A stretch of 64,000 bases of DNA from Leishmania infantum JPCM5 (GCF_000002875.2 NC_009414.2:1294655-1358654); one strand, 5' to 3'; shown: positions 29,004-40,135, numbered from the stretch's first letter. Notes: a model not told the origin generated them from the sequence alone. Program-made: numbers and translations.

Positions 29004-31627
29004 GTTTCTTAAAATAGCCGTATCGCAACGGAGGCAGGTGGAATGTGACTGTGCGCGTATATATGTTTTGATGTGGTCCTGGTAGAGCGATGCGAAAGGA
29101 AGAAAATAAACTGCTGCTCTCTGTTTTTTTTTTTTTTCGAAACCTTATAGCAAATGCTGTTTGTGAGGTGAATAACGAAATACATGTGGCCGACTCATTG
29201 CCCCACGTGAGTGACACATTCCGGCTGACGCGACTGTAACGAAAATAATTAGGTAGGCGTAGCTCTAAAGAAAGTAAAAGGGATACCAAGAAAAAAAGAA
29301 ACTTGTTGGAGCTCTTCGGTGGTAGCGGCGATGAAATCGCCGGCGTACGGCAGTGTGATGTGCATCGCAATTCGTGGCATTGGATGCTTCCATACAAGCA
29401 TTTGATATAAACGCGGGTATGTTGGTGGCGATTTATCTCTCTGATTTCTTTTTCTTTCCTGTCTTTTGCACTGCCATGCAGAGCTGGGTAAACGAGGCGA
29501 CGTGGCATCCTTGTGTGTCTTCGGCGCGCTCTGTCGTGTCACAGTCTCTCAGAGTACCCTGGAACGTGTTGCCAGTGAAGCCGCTGCTTTCCGCTCGCTG
29601 TGGCTGCCGCTCTTTTCTCCTTGCCCCTTATTTATTGGCCGTTTTTTTTTTGCTGCCAAATCTTTATTTTTCCCATCTTTTTTAATCGCTCTCTTTTCAC
29701 TTTGCTCTGAGCTGCTACACCGAGGTTCCTTTCCCGTTTCGAGGACCACTTACTTGTGCAGCTCTTGGTTTAGAGCGCGCGTGTGCAAGAGGCCGGGTAT
29801 GTGTGGTTTGCATGGGCTGGCGGAAGTGTGGAAGCATCGATTCTTCCGTGTACGCGTGCCTACTTTTCTGTTTTTTTTTTTCTTTTCTCTGCTCGGTGTC
29901 TCCCCTCTCCACCACTTTTCTTTTTTTCCATTTCACTAGGCGCCCATTCTTTTTTGTTGTTCTTCATCCTCTACCTCATACGGCAAAGTCCATGATACTC
30001 CTCCAAGGTACACAATATACACCCATTGTGTGGATATTTTTTCGCCGGCTTTTCTCCGTCTGATTTTGTTTGTCACAGTTTCTTTTCCCTTTTTTTATGC
30101 GTACTTGTTTGCTACTCTTTTTTTTTGTTTTCGAACTGTAATGTTAATGTGATCTCCTCTCCTCCCTTTTTCTTTGTGTGTTTATTACCTTCTTGTAGCG
30201 GGCAGTCTTTGGTGTGCCTTGTTCTCTTCTTGTTTTAGTCGTGCATCCGCTTTTCTCCCCGCTTACTTTTCCCGTGCTGCTGTACTCATGCGACAGAGTT
30301 GTGTGCGTGTGTTTCTCTCGTTTTCTTTCGATGCTGTTACTTATTATTTCTCAGTTACCTTCCCTCGTCTTCCGAACACACACGCACACTTTCGCAGTAC
30401 TCTTGCTTTCGGTGCCCCTTGTACTTTTTCGCTGTTTTGCGCTCCCCTCAATTTTCTTCTTTTTGGCGGCCGTGACTCCCTCTTGTCTCCATGTTCGCAA
30501 AGAAGACCAAAAGTGGCCTGGCGCTCTCTTGTGCTCTCTTTTTTCTCACTCTGTCATACTCCGTCTTTCCGTTTGCCATTCAACTCTCTCCCCTCTGACT
30601 GTCCCTCTTATATCAAAGGCGCCCCCAACACGGAAGTTACGCGACTCACTTTCAGGTGACTATGTTTAAAGTCCCCACTACACTTTTCCTTTTTGAAAGA
30701 CGAGAGAGGGGTCTTCGAAAAAGGTTGACGGCTCACCTCCGCTGGGCTTCAGTCTTCATATACTAGAACAAGCAAGGCAGAGGTGTGCTGCCCATCCCTC
30801 CCCTCCTCTGCGTCCTTCTCGCCATCTCTTTTTGTGCCTTTGTTTCTTGGCTGATGTCTTGGCGCTTTGGCTTTTTTTACGCTTCCGCGGTGTCGTCGTG
30901 ACTTCTGCCCGTGCTTTCAGCGCTTCATCTCTCGCGTGGACCCACGAACGGGCTGTTGTTCTCGCTTGCCCTCTTTGAGGTTCTCGCGAGCGATTATCTC
31001 CTAAAGTGCCCACGCGCATGCAAGCTAACGAAAAGAAAATCGCGCAACATCAAAATGACGCAGTGGTAGTGTGTCGCCACCGTTACCTACACCCCCTTCC
31101 CCCCATCGGCGGGGCAAAATCTCTTCTATAGCAATGTAAGCCTCTTTTGACTAGTTGGTCCCGGTGTGACTGCGCCACAGCAGAGGGGGGGGTCGACCAC
31201 TTCGAAAGGCGCGACGAAAATCTCTGGATTTTGTAACGCCGGCCTTTCCACTGCCATGACAGCTTCTTTCTCTCACGCCACTATCTGCCGCTCGGCTTGT
31301 CCATCTCTCTCCAATCACATACTTCTCTTTACCGCGCATTCGCGCTACGGTGTGTCCGCGTGAAAGCGTGTCTCTCTCTCTCTTCTCTCTCGGCACACAT
31401 CTGCACCCGAACAGGTCGACGCATGCACACGCGCACACACCCACACACACACACACACATCGTGCACTTGCCGGTATTCTTTGCAGTGGACTCTGCCTGC
31501 TCGCCATCTCGCCAGTCTTGGTGCCCGCTGTTGCCCCCTTTTGTCACCCGCTGTGAGTCTCCCAACACCGCCGCTGCCTTGGACTATTTGCGCGTGTGCT
31601 TTTGGGGTTGCATGGGCGTATGTAGAC
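29004..31627. other. Long T-rich intergenic region (2.6 kb), no gene seen
   Basis: The longest element-free gap in the window. Bases 29,620-30,640 are exceptionally T-rich, with many T runs of 8 to 13. Frames in it are Phe/Leu/Ser-rich and on both strands, so I see no gene. A CA repeat lies at 31,438-31,460. The tract at 31,370-31,395 (CTCTCTCTCTTCTCTCTC) is a good polypyrimidine signal for the DRC3 gene. Confidence 0.45.
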
Positions 31628-33295
31628 ATGTCTAAAGGGTTCGAGGTTTATCCACTGACGGGGTCGCACAAGGAGGTGGTCATCAATGAGGCTCTAATTC
31701 GTAGCGCCATATCATTCAAGCCGTCGTTAACGACTGAGGATGATCGTGTTCGCGTCGTTGGTAACCAGGAAAAGGCGCTTAGTGAGGAGAAGGTGCGGAA
31801 GGAGGCGGCTGGCATCGCGTTGGAGGACGTTCAGACGCTTCTTCTCTCCTTTCGTGGCATTAAGCGTCTCGAAAACCTGAGCTGCCTGCGCTCCCTGACA
31901 AAACTGCACCTGGACAACAACCGAATCCGTTGTATCGAGAACCTCGAAAGCCTCGTGCACCTTGAGTGGCTGGATTTGAGCTACAACGCCATCGAAGTGA
32001 TCGATGGGTTGCAAGCGCTACAGCATCTCAACTGCTTGTCTCTCTACGCTAATAAAATTACGGCCGTAGATGGGCTCAGGTGCCTACCAGAGCTGAACAC
32101 ACTTAGTCTCGGTCGCAACCCGCTGGAGAACATGGATGAGACCGTGCATTATCTGCACCACCTGCCACGCCTGCAGGTGCTGACGCTGAAGGAGTGCCCG
32201 TTAGCTGCTTTGCCGAACTACCGATCTCGAGTACTTGCGTTTGTGCGTGGGCTGAAGTTCTTTGATGGGCACCTCGTGAGGCAAGATGAGGCTGCGAAAG
32301 CGCGCGAGGCATTTCGCGAGAATTTGCTTACGGTGGACGAGGAAGACGAAGCCCGCGCCGCAGCGGCGAAGTTGCAGGCGGATCAAGAGATCATCGCATC
32401 ATCTTATCAGCAGTACAACTGCCCGAATGAAGTGATGCTCTTTGACGAGCTACTCCACCTCGACCCTGAAGGTCGCCACATGGAGGCCATCCTCCGAAGC
32501 GATGCGGTGTTCCCGGTTGCAAAGGAGCCACTGGACAGGTATCAGACCGAGTTCAACGAGCAAGTGAGGCAGCTCACCGCTGCCATGAAGGATATCCGCG
32601 AACGCCGCGACGCGGATGACGCGACCTATCGCGAGGCCGTCGCCTACACGCTGCGCCAAAGCGCTGCTTCTTCGCTGGCCGCCATGCAGCGTTTCGAGGC
32701 GCTCGCAAAGAGGCACATTGTCAAAGGCGTCGCCCAGCAGGTGCCCGGCTCGGCGAAGCGGCTTCCCTGTCAAACGACCAGGTCTCTGCACGCAGCGCTG
32801 GGCAAGCTGAAGAAAGATCTTTTAGAAGAAGAGGCTCATCATTACGACGTGCTCGAAGTTCTGCACAACAACACCATCGCCAAGTGGAAGTCACATTCGG
32901 TAGAAGTAGTGCTCCAGAGCTCTTTTGAAGCGCTGCTTCGCCTCGAGACGGACTTTCAGTTGACGGTGAGGCACATCTTCGATGCTGTCTTTGAGGAGCG
33001 GCGCAAAGGCGACAATGCGGAGCGGGCGTTTCGCTATGTGGGCCAGGACGATGCCATGCTTGCTTTTCTCGATAACAAGGAGGAGTATCAGCGCACCGTG
33101 AACGAGTGGTATGAGCTTCGACGCAAGCGTGTCGAAGAGCTTGAAATGCACCACCTCAAGGCCGAGGAAACCTTGCTGAGCGCACGCACAAACTCTATTT
33201 TAGCCGCAGAGCAAGACCGCCACCGACGGCGGGTGCATGAGGTGTGCCAATACGTGGAGGAGATGTCGAAGATGATAGACGGGTGTGATCATTGA
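31628..33295 (+). CDS. DRC3: Dynein regulatory complex subunit 3-like (DRC3/LRRC48)
   Basis: The 555-residue protein starts with a short N-terminal segment (residues 1-60). SDS22-type leucine-rich repeats follow at about 68-215, e.g. LTKLHLDNNRIRCIENLESL, LEWLDLSYNAIEVIDGLQAL and LNTLSLGRNPLENMD. The LRR cap NYRSRVLAFVRGLKFFDGHL leads into a long Glu/Ala/Arg-rich coiled coil to the C-terminus. This order, with the FRGIKRLENL opening, is that of DRC3 (LRRC48), a subunit of the nexin-dynein regulatory complex in motile axonemes. Trypanosomatids have this complex in the flagellum. Other axonemal LRR proteins share the repeats, so the subunit identity is less certain than the family. Confidence 0.83.
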   Translation: MSKGFEVYPLTGSHKEVVINEALIRSAISFKPSLTTEDDRVRVVGNQEKALSEEKVRKEAAGIALEDVQTLLLSFRGIKRLENLSCLRSLTKLHLDNNRIRCIENLESLVHLEWLDLSYNAIEVIDGLQALQHLNCLSLYANKITAVDGLRCLPELNTLSLGRNPLENMDETVHYLHHLPRLQVLTLKECPLAALPNYRSRVLAFVRGLKFFDGHLVRQDEAAKAREAFRENLLTVDEEDEARAAAAKLQADQEIIASSYQQYNCPNEVMLFDELLHLDPEGRHMEAILRSDAVFPVAKEPLDRYQTEFNEQVRQLTAAMKDIRERRDADDATYREAVAYTLRQSAASSLAAMQRFEALAKRHIVKGVAQQVPGSAKRLPCQTTRSLHAALGKLKKDLLEEEAHHYDVLEVLHNNTIAKWKSHSVEVVLQSSFEALLRLETDFQLTVRHIFDAVFEERRKGDNAERAFRYVGQDDAMLAFLDNKEEYQRTVNEWYELRRKRVEELEMHHLKAEETLLSARTNSILAAEQDRHRRRVHEVCQYVEEMSKMIDGCDH

Positions 33296-34140
33296 GGGTG
33301 TGGCGCGTCGTTTTGCTGCTTTCATCCACCACCGCGCAGAGGCACGCTGTCCTTTTTTCACTCACACCAGATAAATGCCGACTTTTAGTCTATGCTTTGC
33401 ACTTGTGTCACTGATGGCTATCCGGCACTCGGCAGATGTACCATCACGTCTTTTTGTGTGCACCTTCTTCGTGGGTATCTGTTCTCGCACTTCTTCCCGT
33501 TTATGAGCCTGTGGCTTCAGTCTTTTTTTTTTTTCTTGGCTGCCTGACCACTGCTTTCGTTTCTCTCGATTTGTGAGATGTACATTAGATTGTGCGTGTT
33601 TCTTCCCTTCGCCCGCGGGTTCGTGTTGTGTGCCCGTGTGCAGCGAGCTAATGTGGCACGTTGAGAAACGAGTTCCACACAAATCGAATGAAGAGCGACG
33701 GACGGAATCGATATGGTGCGGAAAACCGTAGGGGAGGGTGGGCCTCCTCCCCTCTGTATGCCCCATCATCTCACCTTCTAGCTTTTCCATGAGGGCTTAT
33801 GGTTCTCTTCTCGACCCTTGGTCGCTCCGTCACCAGCCCGTGGTCCCCCTCCCCCCTCTGTCAGCGCGGTGCCTTGCCATGCCTTGAAGGCTCAGCAGCG
33901 CGGCCATCTAGCGCTTTGGCGCCCGAGCAGCTGAACTGCTCACCTGGGACGTTTTCATGTCACCTCTCTCACTTTTACCCTCCCCTGCTTGCATCTTTTT
34001 CCCCTGCCCTTCTCCCTGTGCCTTGATCTTTCGCTCCACTTGTACGCGATACATTATTCACTGCTCTGCTTTTGCTCTTCTCTTTTTTTTTACTGCGTCA
34101 ACACAACAACAGAATTCAGCGTAGTAGTAGCGACGCAACC
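33296..34140. other. Intergenic / 5' UTR region, no gene seen
   Basis: No gene seen. A T run lies at 33,523-33,534. Bases 33,790-33,960 are C/G-richer. The T-rich tract at 34,072-34,091 leads to the RPL15 splice acceptor. Confidence 0.45.
34111..34112 (+). promoter_or_regulatory. Predicted trans-splice acceptor for RPL15
   Basis: The first AG after the T-rich tract at 34,072-34,091, in the context CAACAACAG, giving a 28-nt 5' UTR. Prediction from sequence only; a second AG six bases later is an alternative. Confidence 0.55.
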
Positions 34141-34755
34141 ATGGGGGCTTTCATGTACTTGAACGAGCTGTGGAAGAAGAAGTCTTCTGATGTGATGCGC
34201 TTTATCCAGCGTATCCGCTCGTGGGAGTTCCGTCACCAGCACACGGTGGTGCGCCTGCGCCGCCCCACGCGCCCGGAGAAGGCCCGCATGCTTGGCTACA
34301 AGACGAAGCAGGGCTTCTGCGTGTTCCGCGTGCGCGTGCGCCGTGGTGGCCGCAAACGCCCGGTCCACAAGGGTATCACGTACGGTAAGCCGAAGACCAG
34401 CGGTGTGCTCGGCATGAAGCTCAACAAGAACAACCAGGCCGTTGCGGAGCAGCGTCTGGGCAAGCGCTTCGGCAACCTGCGCGTGCTGAACTCGTACTGG
34501 GTGAACATGGACTCCACGTTCAAATGGTACGAGGTCATCGCCGTTGACCCGATGTGCAAGACCATCCGCCGCGACCCCCGCATCAACTGGATCGTCAACT
34601 CCGTGCATAAGCACCGCGAGCAGCGCGGTCTGACCTCTGCTGGTCGCAAGCACCGTGGTCTGCGCCACAAGGGTCACAAGGCCTCCAAGCTGCGCCCGTC
34701 GTACCGCGCTGCGTGGCGCCGCAACAACCGCATCGTGTTCCTGCGCAAGCGTTGA
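34141..34755 (+). CDS. RPL15: 60S ribosomal protein L15 (eL15)
   Basis: The 204-residue protein has the exact length of eukaryotic eL15. It shows [40 protein letters not shown], the [18 protein letters not shown] segment, [20 protein letters not shown] and the C-terminus [18 protein letters not shown]. eL15 is buried in 28S rRNA near the core of the large subunit. Codon use is very strongly biased (CGC, AAG), as in RPS14. Start and stop are unambiguous. Confidence 0.98.
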
Positions 34756-35609
34756 TTCGCTTCGCGGTGCCGGCCATTGGCGTACTCTCGCTTTTTCTTA
34801 TTTTGCCTTTCCTTTTCATTTCATGAAGAAACAAACTGCAAACGAATCGGACAGCGGCACGACCTGCACTCGCCGCTTACTAGACTATCAGCAGCACAGC
34901 TCCGGGGAAGGATTCTCTCTGCCACAGAGAACAATCTCTTGGTTTTCTTCCCTTACCTCACCGCAACTTAACCGTTGGTGCCGTCTTCTCGCTTGTGTGT
35001 GCGTGTGTGTAAGTGTGCTCTTGCCACTGCTCCCGCACAGCCTGCCTGATTCTGCGCTGCGGGCGAAATGAAGCCGAGGGTCTTCGACCCAGCCTCGTGC
35101 CACGTCCGTTGCATCTGCTCGCTTGTAAGATGGCTGTTGATCGCCTCCTCCTCCCCACTTCTTCTTTTGATTGGCTTCTGGGGCACTGTTCAGCTCCCTT
35201 CACACATACCGGAACTCAACCAGGTATCCGTCGACACCGCTCGCCATCGTGCGCGTTCACCGGCCGCACGGCGCCTCAGTCAGCCTTCTTCGCCACTCAC
35301 TCGATCACCACAGACAGAGTGCAGGGTGTCGTGTCGCACAGGACTACCTCGCGGATCGTGTCTTGCGACTTTGGTTGCGCTCACACCTTCTCGTCTTCTT
35401 CGTTCTCTCGCGAGGAGCTGCAAATCGTGGTTTCTACGTCTTTTTCTCTTTCCCGGTTTGACAGCGTCTCGGCGTGTGCTGCTGTTATCCCAGTCCAGGG
35501 CTCTCTTCCACACCTCCTCGGAAGAGTCTTGTCAACGTTGACGGTGCCACGTAGGAAGTAGGCTTGAGGCTTTTCGCGCTTCTTTTTGTCCTAGCCAGAA
35601 GAAGCCGCA
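34756..35609. other. Intergenic / 5' UTR region, no gene seen
   Basis: No gene seen. A GT-rich run at 34,995-35,012 is present, and the C/T-rich stretch 35,385-35,455 precedes the V-ATPase gene. Confidence 0.45.
35593..35594 (+). promoter_or_regulatory. Predicted trans-splice acceptor for the V-ATPase c'' gene
   Basis: AG after the T/C-rich tract at 35,571-35,592 (ending TTTTTGTCCTAG), which would leave a 15-nt 5' UTR. Prediction from sequence context only. Confidence 0.5.
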
Positions 35610-36284
35610 ATGCCTGTGGAAGCTGAAGTGCTCCCGACGCCGACGCGTCTGCCGCCAGATGACGCGATGCACGTGGTAGGAAGCCTCATCCGGTACATTC
35701 TCATCATCGTAATCGTCGTCTTCGGCATCATTCCTGCCCTGTGTGGGACCGTGTTCCCCCCCTTCTCAGCGTTGTGGAGCATCCTGAAGGCTGTGTCGCC
35801 GTATGCGTGGGCCTCGATGGGCACCGGCATCGGCATTGCGCTTTCCATTCTCGGCGCCGCATGGGGCATCCTAACAAGTGGTGCATCGATCAGCGGTGCG
35901 GCTATCCGGGCCCCAGAAATCCGGAGCAAGAACCTCATCTCCATCATTTTTTGCGAGGCCGTGGCTATCTACGGTGTCATCCTCTCCATCATCATGATGG
36001 GAAAGATTCAGGCGAGCAGTTCTTCTGTCGGTAGCGGCGGCGTCTACAGGTACGAGACCATCGTTGGCGGCTACACCCTCTTCGCTGCCGGGATCGCCGT
36101 GGGCATCGGCAACATGGCATGCGGTATCGCGGTTGGCATTGTTGGCAGTAGTTGTGCTATTGCTGATGCGCACAGCAGCAGCTTGTTTGTGAAGGTGCTC
36201 GTGATCGAGATTTTCGCCTCGGCGCTCGGTATCTTTGCGGTCATTACGGGCATTCTGATGGCGCAAAAGGTTCAAATGAAGTAG
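35610..36284 (+). CDS. VMA16: V-type H+-ATPase proteolipid subunit c'' (Vma16 type)
   Basis: The 224-residue protein has five hydrophobic segments, at about 25-48, 64-90, 109-131, 149-177 and 187-215. The extra N-terminal helix (LIRYILIIVIVVFGIIPALC) identifies c'' as opposed to the four-helix c subunit. The proton-carrying Glu is in SIIFCEAVAIYGVILSIIMM (Glu116), matching the essential Glu of yeast Vma16. The second pseudo-repeat has MACGIAVGIVGSSCAIADA and an EIFASALGIF segment. It sits in the V0 ring that acidifies acidocalcisomes and lysosome-like compartments. It looks intact. Confidence 0.94.
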   Translation: MPVEAEVLPTPTRLPPDDAMHVVGSLIRYILIIVIVVFGIIPALCGTVFPPFSALWSILKAVSPYAWASMGTGIGIALSILGAAWGILTSGASISGAAIRAPEIRSKNLISIIFCEAVAIYGVILSIIMMGKIQASSSSVGSGGVYRYETIVGGYTLFAAGIAVGIGNMACGIAVGIVGSSCAIADAHSSSLFVKVLVIEIFASALGIFAVITGILMAQKVQMK

Positions 36285-37307
36285 CCCGACCGCCGGGGAG
36301 CCGAAGAAAAAGTAAAGAGCACTTATGCAGCTAGAGGGTGATGAGCGGTGGTGGTGGTGGGGAGAGCGACGCTCCTGGTCACGCACAGGAAATCTCAGGG
36401 GAGAGGGAGACGTGCATGGGATCCCCCTCTCATTCTGTCCTCAGGACCACTAACAGCACCGTCAGGCTTGCCGTGTTTCGTTCGCTTACCTTTAAGCTCC
36501 CAAGCGATTGAAGCGTCCTTCCGTTTATCGATCGTTTTGTTTTTCTGTGTTTCGTGTTCTCTTGCTTTGCCGTTAGAGGGGTCTTGTCTCTGAACACGGT
36601 AGATGCGCGCGCGAGATGCGCAGCACCTCTACTACTCGTCGTGCCTCGCTCTGCATCTTTCTGAGAGATGAACGAACCTGTCGATAAGCGTGCAGGGGGG
36701 TGGTGGATTAACATCCATTTTGTTATGTGACGGCGTCGGCGCTCGCCAAGGTGGCGTGTGTCGAGCGCTGATGTCTTGTTTGCGGTGATCAACCAACGGA
36801 AAAGGAAAGGTGAATAATAAGAGTCGACAATGCAGCGCGATGGTGGATAGCCGGCAGCAACACAAGCGCTGCTTGTATGATGACACCCTCGCTAGCCCGT
36901 TGCGGCGTGGACAGATCAGCCCTGCTGTCTCTCCCACGCAGCTCGAAGCTTCTGCACAGCTGGGCTGGCCTCTGGGCTCTGTCGAGAGAAAGCGAAGGAA
37001 AGAAAGTGACATGCATACTAGAGATACCTGCGCGCGCCACAGCTGCGCTCGTGCTTCTGGAGCAACGCTTTTCCTCTGGATCTCCTGCGATGGCTACGCT
37101 GGGGTTCTCTCAGGTGGCCCACCGCCGCAGCGCCTCCTCGGAAGTGCACGCGCGCTTCCCGTCTGCCCCTTCCACTTGTCTTTTCCTCTTTTGCCATATG
37201 GCTGTGGGACCTTGTGCCGGTGACAGCGAGCATCTCACCTCCCAGGTTGATAGAGCTCTGTAGGGCAACAAATCGTTGGGATACCCGAGGAGGCTCAACG
37301 GCGGCAG
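36285..37307. other. Intergenic region, no gene seen
   Basis: About 1 kb. Two overlapping frames of 128 and 137 codons (36,810-37,263) have no domain and resemble each other only through composition. The region 37,060-37,260 is GC-richer and shares CCACCGCCGCAGCGCC with 9.07 kb; it may be another degenerate short retroposon. Confidence 0.4.
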
Positions 37308-37742
37308 ATGACTGCGTCACACTTGGTACTGCAGCGGTACACTGACCTGATCAATAGTGGCGATCTCGATGCCGCATTCAACTATCTCTCCGAGGACATC
37401 ATCTACGTCACGTGGCTTGGCGTGGTCGAAGGGAAGGACAATGTCGTAACGTTTTTGCGAGATAACATACGCTTCCTGCACTTCACCAAGAGCTTCAATC
37501 GCTGGAGGCAAGTACAACATTGCCTGGACGCGGACCTGTGCCGGCGCTTCGACGACTCAGGTGTCGGCGACTCGAACCTCTTCGACCGTGACGGGTACGA
37601 CCCGCAGGGGTATGCGAGCTTTGAGCGAGATGGCATGATCGCCAATGTAGTGAAGTACTCCATGCAGAAAACGCGCGTGAAGGAAACAGTGGTGATTCGC
37701 GACAACAAGGTGGTTTTAGTGACCTTGATGGAGCAGCTGTGA
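37308..37742 (+). CDS. NTF2-like / SnoaL-fold small protein
   Basis: The 144-residue protein has the start of an NTF2-like fold: a first helix VLQRYTDLINSGDLDAAFNY, then LSEDIIYVTWLGVVEGKDNV with the VTFL helix, and a C-terminal strand pair (KETVVIRDNKVVLVTLMEQL). This helix-strand order is that of SnoaL/NTF2-like proteins, whose cone-shaped pocket serves many unrelated functions, so I infer no substrate. The middle (95-115) is Asp-rich and less conserved in appearance. No signal peptide or membrane segment is seen. Confidence 0.65.
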   Translation: MTASHLVLQRYTDLINSGDLDAAFNYLSEDIIYVTWLGVVEGKDNVVTFLRDNIRFLHFTKSFNRWRQVQHCLDADLCRRFDDSGVGDSNLFDRDGYDPQGYASFERDGMIANVVKYSMQKTRVKETVVIRDNKVVLVTLMEQL

Positions 37743-38806
37743 CAGGCGGGGAAGCGGGTACTAGGCTGGCGGTACAGAGAAGGAGGAGGCGCATTGTCAT
37801 GTGTCGTTCCGGTTGTGCAAGGCTCGCGCCATCGCGCGTTGGTGGGTGCTAGCGAGAAGGGTGAGATGATGCCTTCGAAGGGCACCGATGCGGACTTGTC
37901 ATGCCCATTGTCGTCGATGTTGCCGGAAAAGTCGTGCAGCAACCACTGTCACTGTTTTTTTTTCCTTTGTGCACGCTCCACTTGCTCCTTTTTCACCTTT
38001 GAACATGGAGCGGCATTATCTACCTTTCTCTTCCACCCCTCTTAGCTGCTAGCCCTTGACCGGCTGATGGTGTGTGCATTGTCTGCTGTGTGTTCGTGTG
38101 CGTGTGTGTTTATGGGGGTGAGCGGGGCGTATGCAGATCGTGTTGCGGGCTCGTCATCACATGGCCGTGCCGTGCGGCAACCAGCGACAATGAAAACGTT
38201 TTAAATAAATTTTCTGTTGCATGTCTGCGGAAGTATGCCGTGACAAGTCTGCTGCGACAAAAAAAAAGCTACAACGCCTTCGTGACTTGCTTCAGAGCTT
38301 TTCGTCGACGTGCGTGTTTGCAGAGTCGATGCTGCAGCGCGGCGGATCCTCTCTTGATGTGCTGGGCATCGCCGTAGCCGCGTGCTATGGGACACATGCT
38401 TCTCTTCCTTCATCCCTGCGCTGCCCCACATTTACGTCTTCGTTGTGGCCCCTTTCGCTCTCATCCCACGGTCTCATTCGTGTGTGTGTAAATGTGTGCA
38501 CGCGCGACTATCGGTGCCCCTTGAACTGTGTGGGACTCTCCGTACTCTCTTCGTGTCTCTCCCGCCGTCGTCACCACGCCTAGGGACACTTCAAGAGAGT
38601 CTTTTCCTACTGTTCACACTGTTCCTCTTCCTTTCGGAAAACAAAGTCGAACTGAACCGCGCCGACTCTGAACCACCGCAACCCTAGGTAACAGAGTTGC
38701 CAGTGGTGCAGCAATCCATACGCTTTTTTTTTCCTGCATTGCTCTTTGCGGTGCATCTCCGAGAGTTGATTTACCCCATCCCGGACACGAGAGCGCATAC
38801 CTGACG
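37743..38806. other. Intergenic region, no gene seen
   Basis: No gene seen. It has a GT-rich stretch at 38,069-38,113, an A run at 38,260-38,268, and T/C-rich sequence at 38,440-38,630 before the coiled-coil gene. Confidence 0.45.
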
Positions 38807-40135
38807 ATGAAGGCCATAAAAGCCGCTCGCGAGCGCGAGATCGAGGCGAACATCGCCCTCCGGGAGCGCGAGATCGCCGCGCTGGAGCAAGAGAAGACCG
38901 AGCTGCAGTCCTTCATGACCAGGGCGAACCCGAAAATGCGCGAGGACCCGCTGCTTGCTTCTTTTCCTGTGCTCAACTACTGCGGCAGGAAGCCGCGCCA
39001 AACAATTCAGAATGTTTCCGTGGAGCAGTATGGGAACATAATGGTTCAGCTAGAGATCGCGAAGAAAGCAATCGATGCACAGAACCACAAGGACCGCGTC
39101 GAAGTTCAAGAGCTGAGCCGCCTCATTCGTGAGCAGGAGAAACAGCAGAAGACGCTTACGCAAAAGGCGAGGAGGCTCGGTGAGGACGCGGGCATTGACA
39201 TCAAGTATTTCACAGAGCGCCGGCGTGGTGGGATGATGAAGATGCAGGACTACAAGACTGAGGTCTCTGTTGCTGAGCTGGAGGCGCGCACGCGCCTTGT
39301 GGACCACGAGGTCAAGGTAGCCAGGTTGCTTGCTGAAAAGAAGGGCGCCGCCATCCTCGCGCTCACGAAGCTCGTGGAGAAGCGCCGCTCCACCATTGAT
39401 GACATCGATTCCTTGTACAACGAAATCCGCATTGTAGATCGCGACACAACCGTCGCGAGCGAGGAGCTGGCCCGGGTGAATGCTGACATCCAGGATGCGG
39501 ACGCCTGGCTTGAGGCGCGGCCGAACCCGGCCGACTCGGTGGCGCGCAAGGCCATTGAGGAGGACTCCGCCACACTCAGGGAAGAGAAGGAGCAAACGGT
39601 GAATGAGCAGCGCGTCCCACAGGAACGCGTCATCAAGGCGCAGGACTACCGCATCGCGCAGCTGGAGAAGCGGGCGAAAATTGTCGAAAAAGCTATCAAG
39701 AACAACGGCCTCTCTCGCGAGGTCGACAAAATTGTGGCGCACGGCTGGTCGCAGCGGGAGGTGGAGGTGCCGGAGGACCAGGAGGAGCTGTACGACATTG
39801 AGAAAATCATCCCGGCCCAGGAGAAGGTCCATCCTGGCATCTACAACTTGCTGCTCACGGAGAAGGAGAAGACGGCGCGCATTGTCAGCATTCTCACCAT
39901 CACCGCCAAGGAGAAGGAGGAGCTCATCGCTGCCCTCACAACCCGACTAGAAAAGTTGGCAGCGGAGTGCACCGCGGCGATACAGGAACTGGACAACTAC
40001 GCATCGGGGATGGTGTTTTCCGAGGAGCAGCAGCGTGTGCAGGCACTCAAGTGGGTGCGCGAGCAACGCCGGCGCTGCGCCAAGCTCTTCTATCAGAAAT
40101 CACTCCTTGAGAGCGCCCTGGAGGAGGATGGTTAG
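38807..40135 (+). CDS. Coiled-coil protein, probable cytoskeletal or flagellar component
   Basis: The 442-residue protein is almost entirely Glu/Lys/Arg/Ala-rich coiled coil, broken by short ordered linkers (ASFPVLNYCGRKPRQTIQNV at about 47-67, GEDAGIDIKYFTERRRGGMM at about 125-144, and YDIEKIIPAQEKVHPGIYNL near 330-350). The linkers are specific enough to suggest a conserved family rather than random heptads. I do not recognise it by name. Axonemal and basal-body proteins with this architecture are common in trypanosomatids, and DRC3 lies nearby, but neighbourhood says little in polycistronic clusters. The first ATG is 38807. Confidence 0.75.
   Translation: MKAIKAAREREIEANIALREREIAALEQEKTELQSFMTRANPKMREDPLLASFPVLNYCGRKPRQTIQNVSVEQYGNIMVQLEIAKKAIDAQNHKDRVEVQELSRLIREQEKQQKTLTQKARRLGEDAGIDIKYFTERRRGGMMKMQDYKTEVSVAELEARTRLVDHEVKVARLLAEKKGAAILALTKLVEKRRSTIDDIDSLYNEIRIVDRDTTVASEELARVNADIQDADAWLEARPNPADSVARKAIEEDSATLREEKEQTVNEQRVPQERVIKAQDYRIAQLEKRAKIVEKAIKNNGLSREVDKIVAHGWSQREVEVPEDQEELYDIEKIIPAQEKVHPGIYNLLLTEKEKTARIVSILTITAKEKEELIAALTTRLEKLAAECTAAIQELDNYASGMVFSEEQQRVQALKWVREQRRRCAKLFYQKSLLESALEEDG

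Noticed and set aside
30756..31019. Lys/Arg-rich 87-codon minus-strand frame that could be a small basic protein
   Set aside because: It is opposite to the directional cluster. The Lys/Arg richness follows from pyrimidine-rich DNA on the other strand, and no ribosomal or histone-like motif is present.
33610..33640. GGTTCG-type word resembling a tRNA B box
   Set aside because: The surrounding bases cannot fold into a cloverleaf and no A box is found upstream. I found no tRNA, 5S rRNA or other structured RNA gene anywhere in the window by eye.
36810..37263. Two overlapping plus-strand frames of 128 and 137 codons before the NTF2-like gene
   Set aside because: They overlap each other in different frames, lack domains and have no adjacent splice signal.
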